From Gallionellaceae bacterium (GTDB taxonomy: Bacteria; Pseudomonadota; Gammaproteobacteria; Burkholderiales; Thiobacillaceae), in assembly GCA_028714875.1 (NCBI GenBank), contig JAQTLN010000016.1:1-64000 (forward strand): 64,000 bases of DNA. Direction: 5' to 3'. The notes beneath the pieces were generated by a model that did no database searches, was not told the DNA's origin, and saw only the letters and a program-made list of their open reading frames with translations. This document shows, piece after piece, positions 10,094-19,823 of the stretch; the first letter of the stretch is position 1; every line of letters starts with the position of its first letter. The translations under genes and the position numbers were made by a program.

Positions 10094-11692
10094 ATGGTCT
10101 TGCTGTGCCTCCATTTCACCATCCATCTGATAAACGATATCGCCGGGAAGCGCGCGCTTGTCGGCCGCTGGCTGTCGCGCCTGCTGCTGGTATGCCTGTT
10201 CCTGCTGGCCGGAGGGGTGGCGGCGGGCCAGGAGGCCGTCGCCGCCGCGACAGCGGCCGCTCTGCCGCAATCGCTGACCGATCAGGAACGGGCCTGGCTG
10301 CGTGAGCATCCCGTCATCCGCGTGGCGGGAGATCCGGGCTGGCCGCCGGTCGAATTTGCCGATGAACGCGGGGGGCCGTCCGGCATGAGCGGGGATTATC
10401 TGACGCTCATCGAACAGCGTTTGGGCGTGAAATTCGAGCGCGCGCGCAATCTGAGTTGGCAGGAGGCCTATGCCAAGCTGAAGCATTGGGAGATCGACAT
10501 GACCACCTCGGTGGTGGTGACACCGGAACGCGCGGAGTTCTGGGCCTTCACCCGGCCTTATATGCGTATTCCGATCGTCATCGTCACGCGCCGGAACGTC
10601 ACCTATATCGGCGCCATGCGTGAGCTCGCGGGGAAGAAAGTGGCCGTGGTGGAGGGGTACGCGGTCAATGACTGGTTACCGAGGGACTTCCCCGAAATCC
10701 CCCTGGTCCGGGTCAAGACCACGCGCGAAGGCCTGGAGGCGCTGCGTCGCGGGGAGGTCTACGCCTATATCGACAGCATGCTCACCGTCGACTATTACCT
10801 GGCGAAGCTGGATATGGCGACGCTCAAGATCTCCGGGCAGACGCCCTATGTGAACCTTCAGTCCATGGCGGTGCGCAAGGACTGGGCGATCCTGGCCGGG
10901 ATACTCGACAAGACGCTGGATTCGATTTCCGAAAGCGAACGCGACGCCATATACCGGAAATGGCTGCCGCCGCGGTATGAGCGCGGCTTTGACTACACCC
11001 GTCTGTGGCAGGCGCTGGCCCTCCTTGGCGCGGTGCTCCTGGGCATGCTGTTCTGGATACGCAAGCTGTCGCGGGAGATCCGGCGGCGCAAGGAAGCGGA
11101 AGCGGCTTCTGGCGAGAGCGAAAGGCGTTTCCACCAACTCTTTGATGTCGCGGCGGTGCCCTTGTGTTTCGTCAACAAGGACGGCGTGATCGTGGATTTC
11201 AACGACCGTTTCACGCGGATGTTTGGTTACAGCCATGCGGATGTGCCGACCCTGGCCGAGTGGTGGCGGCTCGCTTATCCCGACCCGGCCTATCGCGCCT
11301 GGGTGCTGGAAACCTGGAATGCCGCCGTGGAACAGGCCGCTCGAAGCGGCACGGATATCGCACCCATCGAGTACCAGGTCGTCTGCAAGGATGGCTCGCG
11401 CCGCACGGTTCTCATTTCCGGCAATACCCTGGGGGAGGATTTTCTCGCCACCTTCTTTGACGTCACCGAGCGCCGGGCCGCCGAGGATGCTCTGTACCGG
11501 CGGACCGAGGAATTGCGCCAGCGCAATGAAGAACTGGAGCGCTTCAACCGCGCCACGGTGGGGCGTGAGCTGGACATGATCGCGCTGAAACGGCGGATCA
11601 ACGCCTTGTCCATCCAGCTTGGGCGGGCGCCGCCTTATCCGCTGTCCTTTCTCGATGACCCGGAACCTCCCGCCGGGGATGCGACGCCATGA
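10094..11692 (+). CDS. Periplasmic SBP_bac_3 domain-TM-PAS sensor without kinase domain
   Basis: LTDQERAWLREHPVIRVAGDPGWPPVEFADERGG..(SBP_bac_3), TM LWQALALLGAVLLGMLFWIRKL, one PAS, C-terminal coil ELERFNRATVGRELDMIALKRRINAL; ends without HisKA or HATPase. Confidence 0.88.
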   Translation: MVLLCLHFTIHLINDIAGKRALVGRWLSRLLLVCLFLLAGGVAAGQEAVAAATAAALPQSLTDQERAWLREHPVIRVAGDPGWPPVEFADERGGPSGMSGDYLTLIEQRLGVKFERARNLSWQEAYAKLKHWEIDMTTSVVVTPERAEFWAFTRPYMRIPIVIVTRRNVTYIGAMRELAGKKVAVVEGYAVNDWLPRDFPEIPLVRVKTTREGLEALRRGEVYAYIDSMLTVDYYLAKLDMATLKISGQTPYVNLQSMAVRKDWAILAGILDKTLDSISESERDAIYRKWLPPRYERGFDYTRLWQALALLGAVLLGMLFWIRKLSREIRRRKEAEAASGESERRFHQLFDVAAVPLCFVNKDGVIVDFNDRFTRMFGYSHADVPTLAEWWRLAYPDPAYRAWVLETWNAAVEQAARSGTDIAPIEYQVVCKDGSRRTVLISGNTLGEDFLATFFDVTERRAAEDALYRRTEELRQRNEELERFNRATVGRELDMIALKRRINALSIQLGRAPPYPLSFLDDPEPPAGDATP

Positions 11693-13815
11693 GCGAACCC
11701 ACCGATACCGATATGCGTGACAAGGCCGCAAAGCGGGCGGAGATGTCGCTGCAAACCTTTCTTACCCGGTTGATCTGGTTGTGCGTGCTGCCGCTGCTGC
11801 TGCTGACCGCCTGGCTGGCTTATGACAGCGTGCTGGACACGCAGGCCAGGCGTGACGTCGAAGCCGCCAACCTGGCGAACAATTTCGCATTGGCGATGGA
11901 TCAGCGCCTGAACGCGCGCATCGGCGCCCTGCGCATGCTGGCGGCGTCGCCGCTGCTGGACGATGCGGCGCGCCACCGGGATCTCTATATGTTCGCGTTG
12001 GGGATGCGCCCGAATTTCGGTGGTCACGTCATCCTCGTCGATTCGGAAATGCACATGCTGTTCAATACCCGCGTGCCTTTCGGTACCCCGCTGCCCTTGT
12101 TGCCGCGGCCGAAGGGCCACGCCGCCGCGCCGACCGCGCTGGCGACCGGCCAGCCCGCGGTCGGCGATCTCGTCTTCGGGCCGGTCGCCAGAGTGCCGCT
12201 GGTCGCCATCGCGGTGCCCGCCCAGCGTCGCGGCAAGACCGTTTTCCTCCTGCTCGCCACTTTTGAGACCCAAAAATTCCAGGAACGCATCAACCAGCTG
12301 GCGTTACCGGCCGGCTGGTCTCTCAGCCTGCTCGATGGCACCGGCGCGGTGATCGCCCGGCGCGCACCGTCCGGCTTCAATCCGGCTAAAGATGTCGATG
12401 CCGCCGGGCGTTTTATCGCCAGCTCGAAATTGTCGCCCTGGACGGTGGTGCTGGAAATTCCGCGCGACGCCTATCGCGCGCCGTTGCTGGCGGCGGCCGC
12501 TTCCATGTTGCCGCTGGTGTTGGGGGCCACCTTGATCGCTGTGCTTGGTGGCTTGCTGGCCAGCCGGCGTCTGGCCGGGGCGGTGGCGGCGCTGGCGGAA
12601 AACCCCACTCCCGGGGCACCGCTCCCGGAAATCCACGAAATCGCCACGGTCCGCCAGTTGCTCGATGCCGCCGCGAAACAACAGGAGGCGGCCAAAGCCA
12701 CGCTGCGCGAGAGTGAGGCGCGCTACCGAAAACTCTTTGAATATGCGCCGGATGGCATCGTCATTGCCGATGATGAGAGCCGCTACCTCGATGCCAATCC
12801 GAGCGTCTGCCGGATGCTTGGTTATGCCCGCGAGGAACTGATTGGGCTGCATGCTTCCAATATCATCGAGGCGACGGAGACAACCTATGTCGAACCCGCC
12901 CTGGAAGCGATCAATAGCGGGAAAAATTATCAGCGGGAGTGGCGCTTCCGCCGCAAAGACGGCTCGATCTTCACGGCGGAAGTGATCGCAACCAAGATGC
13001 CCGATGGCAAATTGCTTGGGGTGATCCGCGACATCACGGAGCGCAAGCTGGCCGAGGAGGCGATCAGTCAGCTCAATGCCGGTCTGGAACGGCGCGTGGC
13101 CGAACGCACCGTCGAACTGAGCGCCGCCAACCGCGAGCTCGACGCCTTCGCCTATGCCGTATCGCACGACCTGCGCGCGCCGTTGCGGGCCATGAGCGGT
13201 TTCAGCCAGGCGTTGCTGGAAGATTACGGCGATCAGTTGCAAGGCGAGGCGCGGGTCTACCTGGGGCAAATCGACAGCGCCAGCGCGCGGATGAGTGAAT
13301 TGATCGACGGCCTGCTGGCGCTTTCGCGCAGCACGCGCGGCGAGTTGCGGCGCGACGTGGTGGATATTTCCGCCCTGTCCGAACTGTTGCTGGCCGAACT
13401 GGCGCGGGGTGAGCCGGAACGGCGGGTGACGGTGGAAATTGAACCTGGGCTGGCGGCGCGCGGCGATGCCCGCATGATCGAGGTGGTGCTGCGCAATCTG
13501 TTGGGCAATGCCTGGAAATACAGCGCCCACGCGGCGGCGGCGAGCATCCGCGTGTATGGCGAGGAAACGGACGGCGCGCGCCGCTTTTGCGTGGCCGACA
13601 ACGGCGCCGGTTTCAACATGGCCCATGCCGGCAAGCTGTTCCAGCCGTTCCAGCGCCTGCACCGCCAGGACGAGTTCCCCGGCATCGGCATCGGCCTGGC
13701 CACCGTGCAGCGCATTGTCCACCGCCACGGCGGAACCATCGCGGCGTGGGGAGAACCGGGCAAGGGCGCGACGTTCTGCTTTACCCTGGGCGACGCGGCG
13801 AGGGAGGCGGTATGA
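11689..13815 (+). CDS. PAS-containing membrane sensor histidine kinase
   Basis: N-terminal TM and extracytoplasmic sensor, PAS (YRKLFEYAPDGIVIADDESRYLDANPS), HisKA AYAVSHDLRAPLRAMSGFSQAL, HATPase_c; ATGA overlap with the upstream gene. Confidence 0.92.
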   Translation: MSEPTDTDMRDKAAKRAEMSLQTFLTRLIWLCVLPLLLLTAWLAYDSVLDTQARRDVEAANLANNFALAMDQRLNARIGALRMLAASPLLDDAARHRDLYMFALGMRPNFGGHVILVDSEMHMLFNTRVPFGTPLPLLPRPKGHAAAPTALATGQPAVGDLVFGPVARVPLVAIAVPAQRRGKTVFLLLATFETQKFQERINQLALPAGWSLSLLDGTGAVIARRAPSGFNPAKDVDAAGRFIASSKLSPWTVVLEIPRDAYRAPLLAAAASMLPLVLGATLIAVLGGLLASRRLAGAVAALAENPTPGAPLPEIHEIATVRQLLDAAAKQQEAAKATLRESEARYRKLFEYAPDGIVIADDESRYLDANPSVCRMLGYAREELIGLHASNIIEATETTYVEPALEAINSGKNYQREWRFRRKDGSIFTAEVIATKMPDGKLLGVIRDITERKLAEEAISQLNAGLERRVAERTVELSAANRELDAFAYAVSHDLRAPLRAMSGFSQALLEDYGDQLQGEARVYLGQIDSASARMSELIDGLLALSRSTRGELRRDVVDISALSELLLAELARGEPERRVTVEIEPGLAARGDARMIEVVLRNLLGNAWKYSAHAAAASIRVYGEETDGARRFCVADNGAGFNMAHAGKLFQPFQRLHRQDEFPGIGIGLATVQRIVHRHGGTIAAWGEPGKGATFCFTLGDAAREAV

Positions 13816-13849
13816 CAGTGAAGCGCCTGGCCGTGTGGTGGGGTGGCTT

Positions 13850-13875
13850 CCCCCTTTTTCAAAGGGGGGGCTCGG
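13850..13875. repeat. Partial CCCCCTTT/AAAGGGGG element, copy D
   Basis: cccccttttt caaagggggggc between the kinase and response regulator genes. Confidence 0.7.
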
Positions 13876-13971
13876 CTCTTCGCGGTTGCAGGCGTTTCAA
13901 CAATGGCCGCATCCAGAGCTTTGAGAAAGTGGGGGATCTTTGCCCCGACCAGGTAGTCAGGAGCCCGGACG

Positions 13972-14412
13972 ATGACCGCTAAAACCCTCCTTCTCGTGGA
14001 AGACAACCCGCAGGACGAAATGCTCACCCTGCGCGCGTTGCGCCGCGCCAATCTGGCCAACCGGGTGGACGTGGCGCGTGATGGCCAGCAGGCGCTGGAC
14101 TATCTGTTCCGGGAAGGCGAATTCACCGACCGGGAAGGCCCCGATCTGCCCGCCGTGGTGCTGCTCGACATCGGCTTGCCGCGCCTGTCAGGCCTGGAGG
14201 TGCTGGAGCGGTTGCGCGGCGACGTCCGCACCGCGCTGCTGCCGGTGGTCATCCTCACCTCGTCGGACGACGAGCGCGACCGCTTGAAAAGCTACGAAAA
14301 CGGCGCCAACAGCTTCGTGCGCAAGCCGGTGGATTTCGCCGACTTCGCCGAGAGCGTGGCGCGTCTGGGCGTTTACTGGCTGGCGACCAACGAGCCGCCG
14401 CCGGGGGAGTGA
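13972..14412 (+). CDS. Rcp1-like response regulator
   Basis: [83 protein letters not shown]; paralogous to 4369-4803. Confidence 0.93.
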   Translation: MTAKTLLLVEDNPQDEMLTLRALRRANLANRVDVARDGQQALDYLFREGEFTDREGPDLPAVVLLDIGLPRLSGLEVLERLRGDVRTALLPVVILTSSDDERDRLKSYENGANSFVRKPVDFADFAESVARLGVYWLATNEPPPGE

Positions 14413-14419
14413 ATCTGCC

Positions 14420-17400
14420 ATGAGCAAGCCACTGAAAATACTGGTCATCGAAGACGCCATCGCCGACTTTCTGCTGCTGGAGCGCCATTTGCGCCAGCAC
14501 GGGCTGGTGGCCGAGTGCCGGCGAGTTGGCGACGATGTGGCGCTGGATGCCGCGTTGCAAAGCGCATGGGATGTGGTGCTGTCGGACTACAGCGTGCCGG
14601 GCATGGATTTCGTCGCCACCCTGCGTCGCATCCAGGCGCGCCATCCCGATCTGCCGGTGATCCTGTTATCCGGCAGTGTCGGCGAGGAAACGGCGGTGGA
14701 GTTGCTGCGCCTGGGCCTCGCCGATTTCGTTCTCAAGGACCGCCTGGCCCGGCTGCCGCAGGCCATCGAGCGCGCGCTGAACGAGGCGGAAGAACGCCGC
14801 GCCCGCCGCGCCGCCGAAGCCGCGTTGCGCGAAAACCAGGCGGCCGCGCTGGAAGAGCAGCGCCTGGCGCACCTGGCGGCGCTGAATCTGATGGAAGACG
14901 CCATCGCGGCGCGCAACCAGGCCGAGGCGGCCAACGCGGCGCTGCGCGAGAGCGAGGAACGATTCCGCCGCGCGGTGTTGTTTTCGCCGTTTCCCATCCT
15001 GCTGCACGCCGAGGATGGCGCGATTCTCCAGGCCAGTAATTCCTGGTGCGAAATCACCGGATACTCACATGCGGAATTGGCCACCATCGCCGATTGGACC
15101 GAGCGGGCCTACGGTGAAAAACAAGCGCTCGTGCAGTCGGACATCGACCGGCTTTACGGCCTGGACCATCGCGTCGCCGAGGGCGACTACACCATCCGTA
15201 CCCGATCCGGGGGCACGCGCATCTGGGAGTTCAGCTCCGCGCCGCTGGGCCGCCTGCCGGACGGTCGCCGCCTGGTCATCAGCATGGCCATGGATGTGAC
15301 GGAACGGCGCGCGGCGGAACTGGCGCTGCGCGAGAGCGAGGAACGCTTGCGATCTACCCAGGATTTCGCTCGTATCGGCTCCTGGGAGCTCAGTCGGGAC
15401 GGGGTGTCCGCGATCTGGTCGGAGCAGACCTGCCGGTTGTTTGGCGTGCCGCCCAATTTTCTGGCGGGCCCCACACGGCTTTGCGAGATTGTTTCGAGCA
15501 ATGATTGTCCGGCAGTCCTTGCATCCCTTCATCACAGCCTTGCGACCGGCAAAGAGCATCGCATCGAATACCGGATTCATCGCCTCGATGATGGCGCGGA
15601 ACGTTGGATTGAATGCCGTGGCAAGCCGGTATTCGGCAAGGATGGATTGCCCGAGAAACTGTCAGGGTTCGTGCAGGACATCACCGAGCGCAAACAGGTC
15701 GAGGCCGCGCTGGAGAGTGAAGCGCTGCGCCGCCGTCTGCTCATGGATGGCTCCCGCGACGGCATCGCCATCGTCAACCAGCAACATCAGGTGGTGGAGG
15801 CCAACCCCAGGTTTGCAACCATGCTGGGCTACACCCCCGAGGAAGTGCTGAGTCTGCATACCTGGGATTGGGAGGCCACGCTGACGGAGGCGGACATCCG
15901 CGCCAATTTCGTGAATCTCCTCGATGCCAACACCACCATCGAAACGCGCCATCGCCGCAAGGACGGCACGGTCTACGACGTGGAAGTCAGCCTCGGCGGC
16001 GCCATGGTGGGCAATGAAGCCATGGTCTTCACCATCAGCCGCGATATTTCTGAGCGCAAGGCGGCGGAGGAGCAGTTGCGCAAACTCGCGCAGGCCGTGG
16101 AGCAGAGCCCGGAGAGCATCGTCATCACCAATCTGGCCGCCGAGATCGAATATGTGAACGAGGCTTTCGTCCAGGCCACCGGCTATAGCCGCGCGGAAGC
16201 GCTGGGCCAAAATCCGCGCATCCTGCAATCCGGCGAAACACCGAAGCAGGTCTACGATGCCCTATGGGGCGCCATGACCGAGGGCCGCCCCTGGAAAGGC
16301 GAGTTCATCAATCGGCGTAAGGACGGCGGCGAATATGTGGAATTCGCCATCATCACCCCGCTACGCCAGCCGGATGGCCGCATCAGCCACTACGTCGCGG
16401 TGAAAGAGGATGTGACCCAGAAAAAGCGTCTCGGCCTGGAGCTGGATCAGCACCGCCACCACCTGGAAGAGCTGGTCGCCCAGCGCACCAATGAATTGCT
16501 CATCGCCAAGACCCAGGCGGAAGCCGCCACCCATGCCAAGAGCGCCTTTCTGGCCAACATGAGCCATGAGATCCGCACGCCGATGAACGCCATCCTCGGC
16601 CTCACGCATCTGCTGCAACGCGACAATGTCACGCTGGAGCAATCGGAGCGGCTCGGCAAGATCGCCGGTTCCGCTCGCCATCTGCTGTCGATCATCAACG
16701 ACATCCTCGACCTGTCCAAGATCGAGGCCGGCAAGCTGCAACTGGAACAGAGCGATTTCGCCCTCTCCGCCGTGCTCGACCACGTGCGTTCGATGATTCT
16801 CGACGCGGCCCAGGCCAAGGGCCTGAGTGTGGAAGTGGATGGCGACGCGGTGCCGGTGTGGTTGCGCGGCGATCCCACCCGCTTGCGCCAGGCCTTGCTC
16901 AACTACGCCGGCAACGCGGTCAAGTTCACCGAGCACGGCGGCATCGCCCTGCGCGCGCGCTTGCTGAGCGAACAGGAGGGGAGGCTGGCGGTGCGCTTCG
17001 AGGTGCGGGACACGGGCATCGGCATCGCCCCGGACACCCAATCCAGGTTGTTCGCCGCCTTTGAACAATCCGATGTGTCCACCACGCGCAAATACGGCGG
17101 CACCGGCCTCGGGCTGGCGATTACCCGCAATCTGGCGCAAATGATGGGCGGTGAAGCGGGGGTGGAGAGCAAACCGGGCAAGGGCAGCACCTTCTGGTTC
17201 ACGGTGCATCTGGCGCGCGGCCACGGCGTCATGCCGGCCGCCGCCCCTCCCGCGCCGGAGGCCGAGGCGGAACTGCGCCGCCGCCATGCCGGCGCCCGTT
17301 TGCTGTTGGCGGAAGACAATCTGATCAACCGCGAAGTGGCGCTGGAACTGCTGCACGCCGTGGGCCTCGCGGTGGACGCCGCCGAGGATGGTCTGGTGGC

Positions 17401-18304
17401 TCTGGAGAAGGCGGTGTCGGGTGGTTATGCGCTGATCCTGATGGATGTACAGATGCCCAACATGGATGGCCTGGAAGCTACTCGCGCGATTCGCGCCCTG
17501 CCGGCCTGGCGCGACAAGCCAATTCTGGCGATGACCGCCAACGCCTTCGACGAGGATCGCCGCGCCTGCCTGGAAGCCGGTATGAACGACTTCGTGGCGA
17601 AGCCGGTGGACCCGGAAGTCCTCTATGCGACGCTGTTGCGATGGTTGCCGGACGAGGCTGTCGATCCGCGGCCGCTCACGCCGCCGGCCCCCGTCGCGCG
17701 GACAGCCTTGCCACAACAAGCGGCCCTGGCTCGCTTCGCCACGCTGCCCGGCCTCGATCCGCAACGGGGCCTGACGGCGCTGCGCGGCCAGGCGGACAAA
17801 TACCTGCGCCTGCTGTGCCTGTTCGCCGAATCGCATGCCGGCGACATGGCGCGGCTGCGTGAATTGCTGGCGACCGGGGAGATCACTGATGCGCGGCATC
17901 TGGCGCACAGCCTCAAGGGGGTGGCCGCGACCTTGGGGGCCAATCGCCTGGCGGATCAGATCGCGGGGCTGGAAGCCGCCTTGAAACAGCCGGGCGGCGA
18001 ATGCGCGGGTTTGATCGACCAGATCGAGGCCGGGCTTGCCGCCCTGGCGGCGGCGATACTGGCCTTGCCGCAACACCTGGCCGAGCCGACGCCGGCGCCC
18101 GTTGATCCCGCCCACGTGGAACAAGTGCTGAACGAACTGGAACACCTGCTGAAGCAAAGCGATGCCCATGCCGGGCAACTGGCCGCGGATTCTCGCTTGC
18201 TACTGCATACCGCGCTGGGTGATGCGGGTGACGAATTTCTGCGGCAGATCGAGCGATTCGACTACGAAGCCGCCTTGGCGATCCTGCGCAATGCACGCAT
18301 GTGA
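14420..18304 (+). CDS. Hybrid histidine kinase: REC-multiple PAS-HisKA-HATPase_c-REC-HPt
   Basis: N-terminal REC ([21 protein letters not shown]), PAS repeats, [78 protein letters not shown]. Confidence 0.94.
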   Translation: MSKPLKILVIEDAIADFLLLERHLRQHGLVAECRRVGDDVALDAALQSAWDVVLSDYSVPGMDFVATLRRIQARHPDLPVILLSGSVGEETAVELLRLGLADFVLKDRLARLPQAIERALNEAEERRARRAAEAALRENQAAALEEQRLAHLAALNLMEDAIAARNQAEAANAALRESEERFRRAVLFSPFPILLHAEDGAILQASNSWCEITGYSHAELATIADWTERAYGEKQALVQSDIDRLYGLDHRVAEGDYTIRTRSGGTRIWEFSSAPLGRLPDGRRLVISMAMDVTERRAAELALRESEERLRSTQDFARIGSWELSRDGVSAIWSEQTCRLFGVPPNFLAGPTRLCEIVSSNDCPAVLASLHHSLATGKEHRIEYRIHRLDDGAERWIECRGKPVFGKDGLPEKLSGFVQDITERKQVEAALESEALRRRLLMDGSRDGIAIVNQQHQVVEANPRFATMLGYTPEEVLSLHTWDWEATLTEADIRANFVNLLDANTTIETRHRRKDGTVYDVEVSLGGAMVGNEAMVFTISRDISERKAAEEQLRKLAQAVEQSPESIVITNLAAEIEYVNEAFVQATGYSRAEALGQNPRILQSGETPKQVYDALWGAMTEGRPWKGEFINRRKDGGEYVEFAIITPLRQPDGRISHYVAVKEDVTQKKRLGLELDQHRHHLEELVAQRTNELLIAKTQAEAATHAKSAFLANMSHEIRTPMNAILGLTHLLQRDNVTLEQSERLGKIAGSARHLLSIINDILDLSKIEAGKLQLEQSDFALSAVLDHVRSMILDAAQAKGLSVEVDGDAVPVWLRGDPTRLRQALLNYAGNAVKFTEHGGIALRARLLSEQEGRLAVRFEVRDTGIGIAPDTQSRLFAAFEQSDVSTTRKYGGTGLGLAITRNLAQMMGGEAGVESKPGKGSTFWFTVHLARGHGVMPAAAPPAPEAEAELRRRHAGARLLLAEDNLINREVALELLHAVGLAVDAAEDGLVALEKAVSGGYALILMDVQMPNMDGLEATRAIRALPAWRDKPILAMTANAFDEDRRACLEAGMNDFVAKPVDPEVLYATLLRWLPDEAVDPRPLTPPAPVARTALPQQAALARFATLPGLDPQRGLTALRGQADKYLRLLCLFAESHAGDMARLRELLATGEITDARHLAHSLKGVAATLGANRLADQIAGLEAALKQPGGECAGLIDQIEAGLAALAAAILALPQHLAEPTPAPVDPAHVEQVLNELEHLLKQSDAHAGQLAADSRLLLHTALGDAGDEFLRQIERFDYEAALAILRNARM

Positions 18305-18305
18305 G

Positions 18306-18363
18306 GTGGGAGCGGGCTTGGCCGCGATGGCCTCCGCGGCATCGCGGCCAAGCCCGCTCCCAC
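18306..18363. terminator. Long palindrome with 24-bp stem; terminator or REP-like candidate
   Basis: gtgggagcgggcttggccgcgatg (18306-18329) pairs with catcgcggccaagcccgctcccac (18340-18363); lies just after the hybrid kinase stop. Confidence 0.75.
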
Positions 18364-18439
18364 GGCGATGTTTTTCTGAATATCGACTTGGCCGCTGTTT
18401 ATACTTACGCCGGTTTTTTCGCCGGTCACTTCCCCCCTC

Positions 18440-19810
18440 ATGAGCTCCCCTCTGAACGTCGTCATCCTCGCCGCCGGCCGCGGCACGCGGATGAAATCCG
18501 ATTTGCCCAAGGTATTGCATCCGCTCGCCGGTCGACCGTTGCTCAGCCATGTCCTGGCCGCCGCCGATACCCTCTCCCCGGAGAAAATCTGCGTGGTCTA
18601 CGGCCACGGCGGCGAGGCGCTGCCCAAGGCCATCGCTCGTGATGAGCTGGCCTGGGCGAAGCAGGAACCGCAACTGGGCACCGGGCACGCCGTGCAACAG
18701 GCGGTGCCGCATCTCGACCCGGAAGCGATCTGCCTGATCCTCTACGGCGATGTGCCGCTCACCCGCCCGGAAACGCTTCAGGAAATGACCCTGATCGCGC
18801 GCGAGGGCGCCATCGCCCTGTTGACCGTGCGCCTGGCCAACCCGGCCGGTTACGGCCGCATCGTGCGCAACGCGCGCGGCCAGGTCGAGCGCATCGTCGA
18901 GCACAAGGACGCGACCCCCGAGGAACTGGCGATCGATGAAGTGAATACCGGCATCCTCTGTCTGCCCGCCGGCAAGCTGGCGGGTTGGCTGGCGCGCCTG
19001 GGCAACGACAACGCCCAGGGCGAGTATTACCTGACCGATGTGATCGGCATGGCCGCCGCCGAGGGCGAGAAGGTCATGCCCTGCCATCCCGCCGCCGAGT
19101 GGGAAGTGCTGGGCATCAACAGCCGTCAGCAACTGGCGCAACTGGAGCGCATGCACCAGCACAACGTGGCCGAGGCGCTGATGGCGCAGGGCGTCACCCT
19201 GATCGACCCGGCGCGCCTCGACGTGCGCGGTAGCCTGGAGTGCGGCCGTGACGTGCTGATCGACGTCAATTGCGTATTCGAGGGCGCGGTCGTCCTCGCG
19301 GATGGCGTCAAGGTCGGCGCCAACTGCGTATTGAAAAATGTGAGTCTGGCGGCCGGTGTGGAACTGCAACCGTTCTGCCATCTCGACGGCGCCAAGGTGG
19401 GCGCCGACGCGCGCATCGGCCCATTCAGTCGTTTGCGTCCCGGCACCGAGTTGGCCGAGGAAACCCACATCGGCAACTTCGTCGAGATCAAGAACAGCCA
19501 GGTCGGCTTCAATTCCAAGATCAACCACCTGTCCTATGTGGGCGACGCCACGGTGGGCCGCAAGGTCAACATTGGCGCCGGCACCATCACCTGCAATTAC
19601 GACGGTGCCAACAAGCACCGCACGGTGATCGAGGACGACGTTTTCGTCGGTTCCGACACGCAACTGGTGGCCCCGGTCACCGTCGGCCAGGGCGCCACCA
19701 TCGGCGCCGGCACCACCCTCACCAAGGACGCGCCGGCCGGGCAACTGACCCTGTCGCGCGCCAAGCAACTCACTCTTCCCGGCTGGCAGCGGCCGGTCAA
19801 AAAGAAATAA
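18440..19810 (+). CDS. glmU: Bifunctional UDP-GlcNAc pyrophosphorylase / glucosamine-1-P acetyltransferase
   Basis: [31 protein letters not shown]-terminal left-handed beta-helix hexapeptides and [38 protein letters not shown]. Confidence 0.97.
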   Translation: MSSPLNVVILAAGRGTRMKSDLPKVLHPLAGRPLLSHVLAAADTLSPEKICVVYGHGGEALPKAIARDELAWAKQEPQLGTGHAVQQAVPHLDPEAICLILYGDVPLTRPETLQEMTLIAREGAIALLTVRLANPAGYGRIVRNARGQVERIVEHKDATPEELAIDEVNTGILCLPAGKLAGWLARLGNDNAQGEYYLTDVIGMAAAEGEKVMPCHPAAEWEVLGINSRQQLAQLERMHQHNVAEALMAQGVTLIDPARLDVRGSLECGRDVLIDVNCVFEGAVVLADGVKVGANCVLKNVSLAAGVELQPFCHLDGAKVGADARIGPFSRLRPGTELAEETHIGNFVEIKNSQVGFNSKINHLSYVGDATVGRKVNIGAGTITCNYDGANKHRTVIEDDVFVGSDTQLVAPVTVGQGATIGAGTTLTKDAPAGQLTLSRAKQLTLPGWQRPVKKK

Positions 19811-19823
19811 GCGGAGACAAATC

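Noticed and set aside
16361-18178. 605-aa minus-strand ORF
   Set aside because: Antisense shadow of the hybrid kinase; low-complexity His/Gln/Arg-rich composition without domains.
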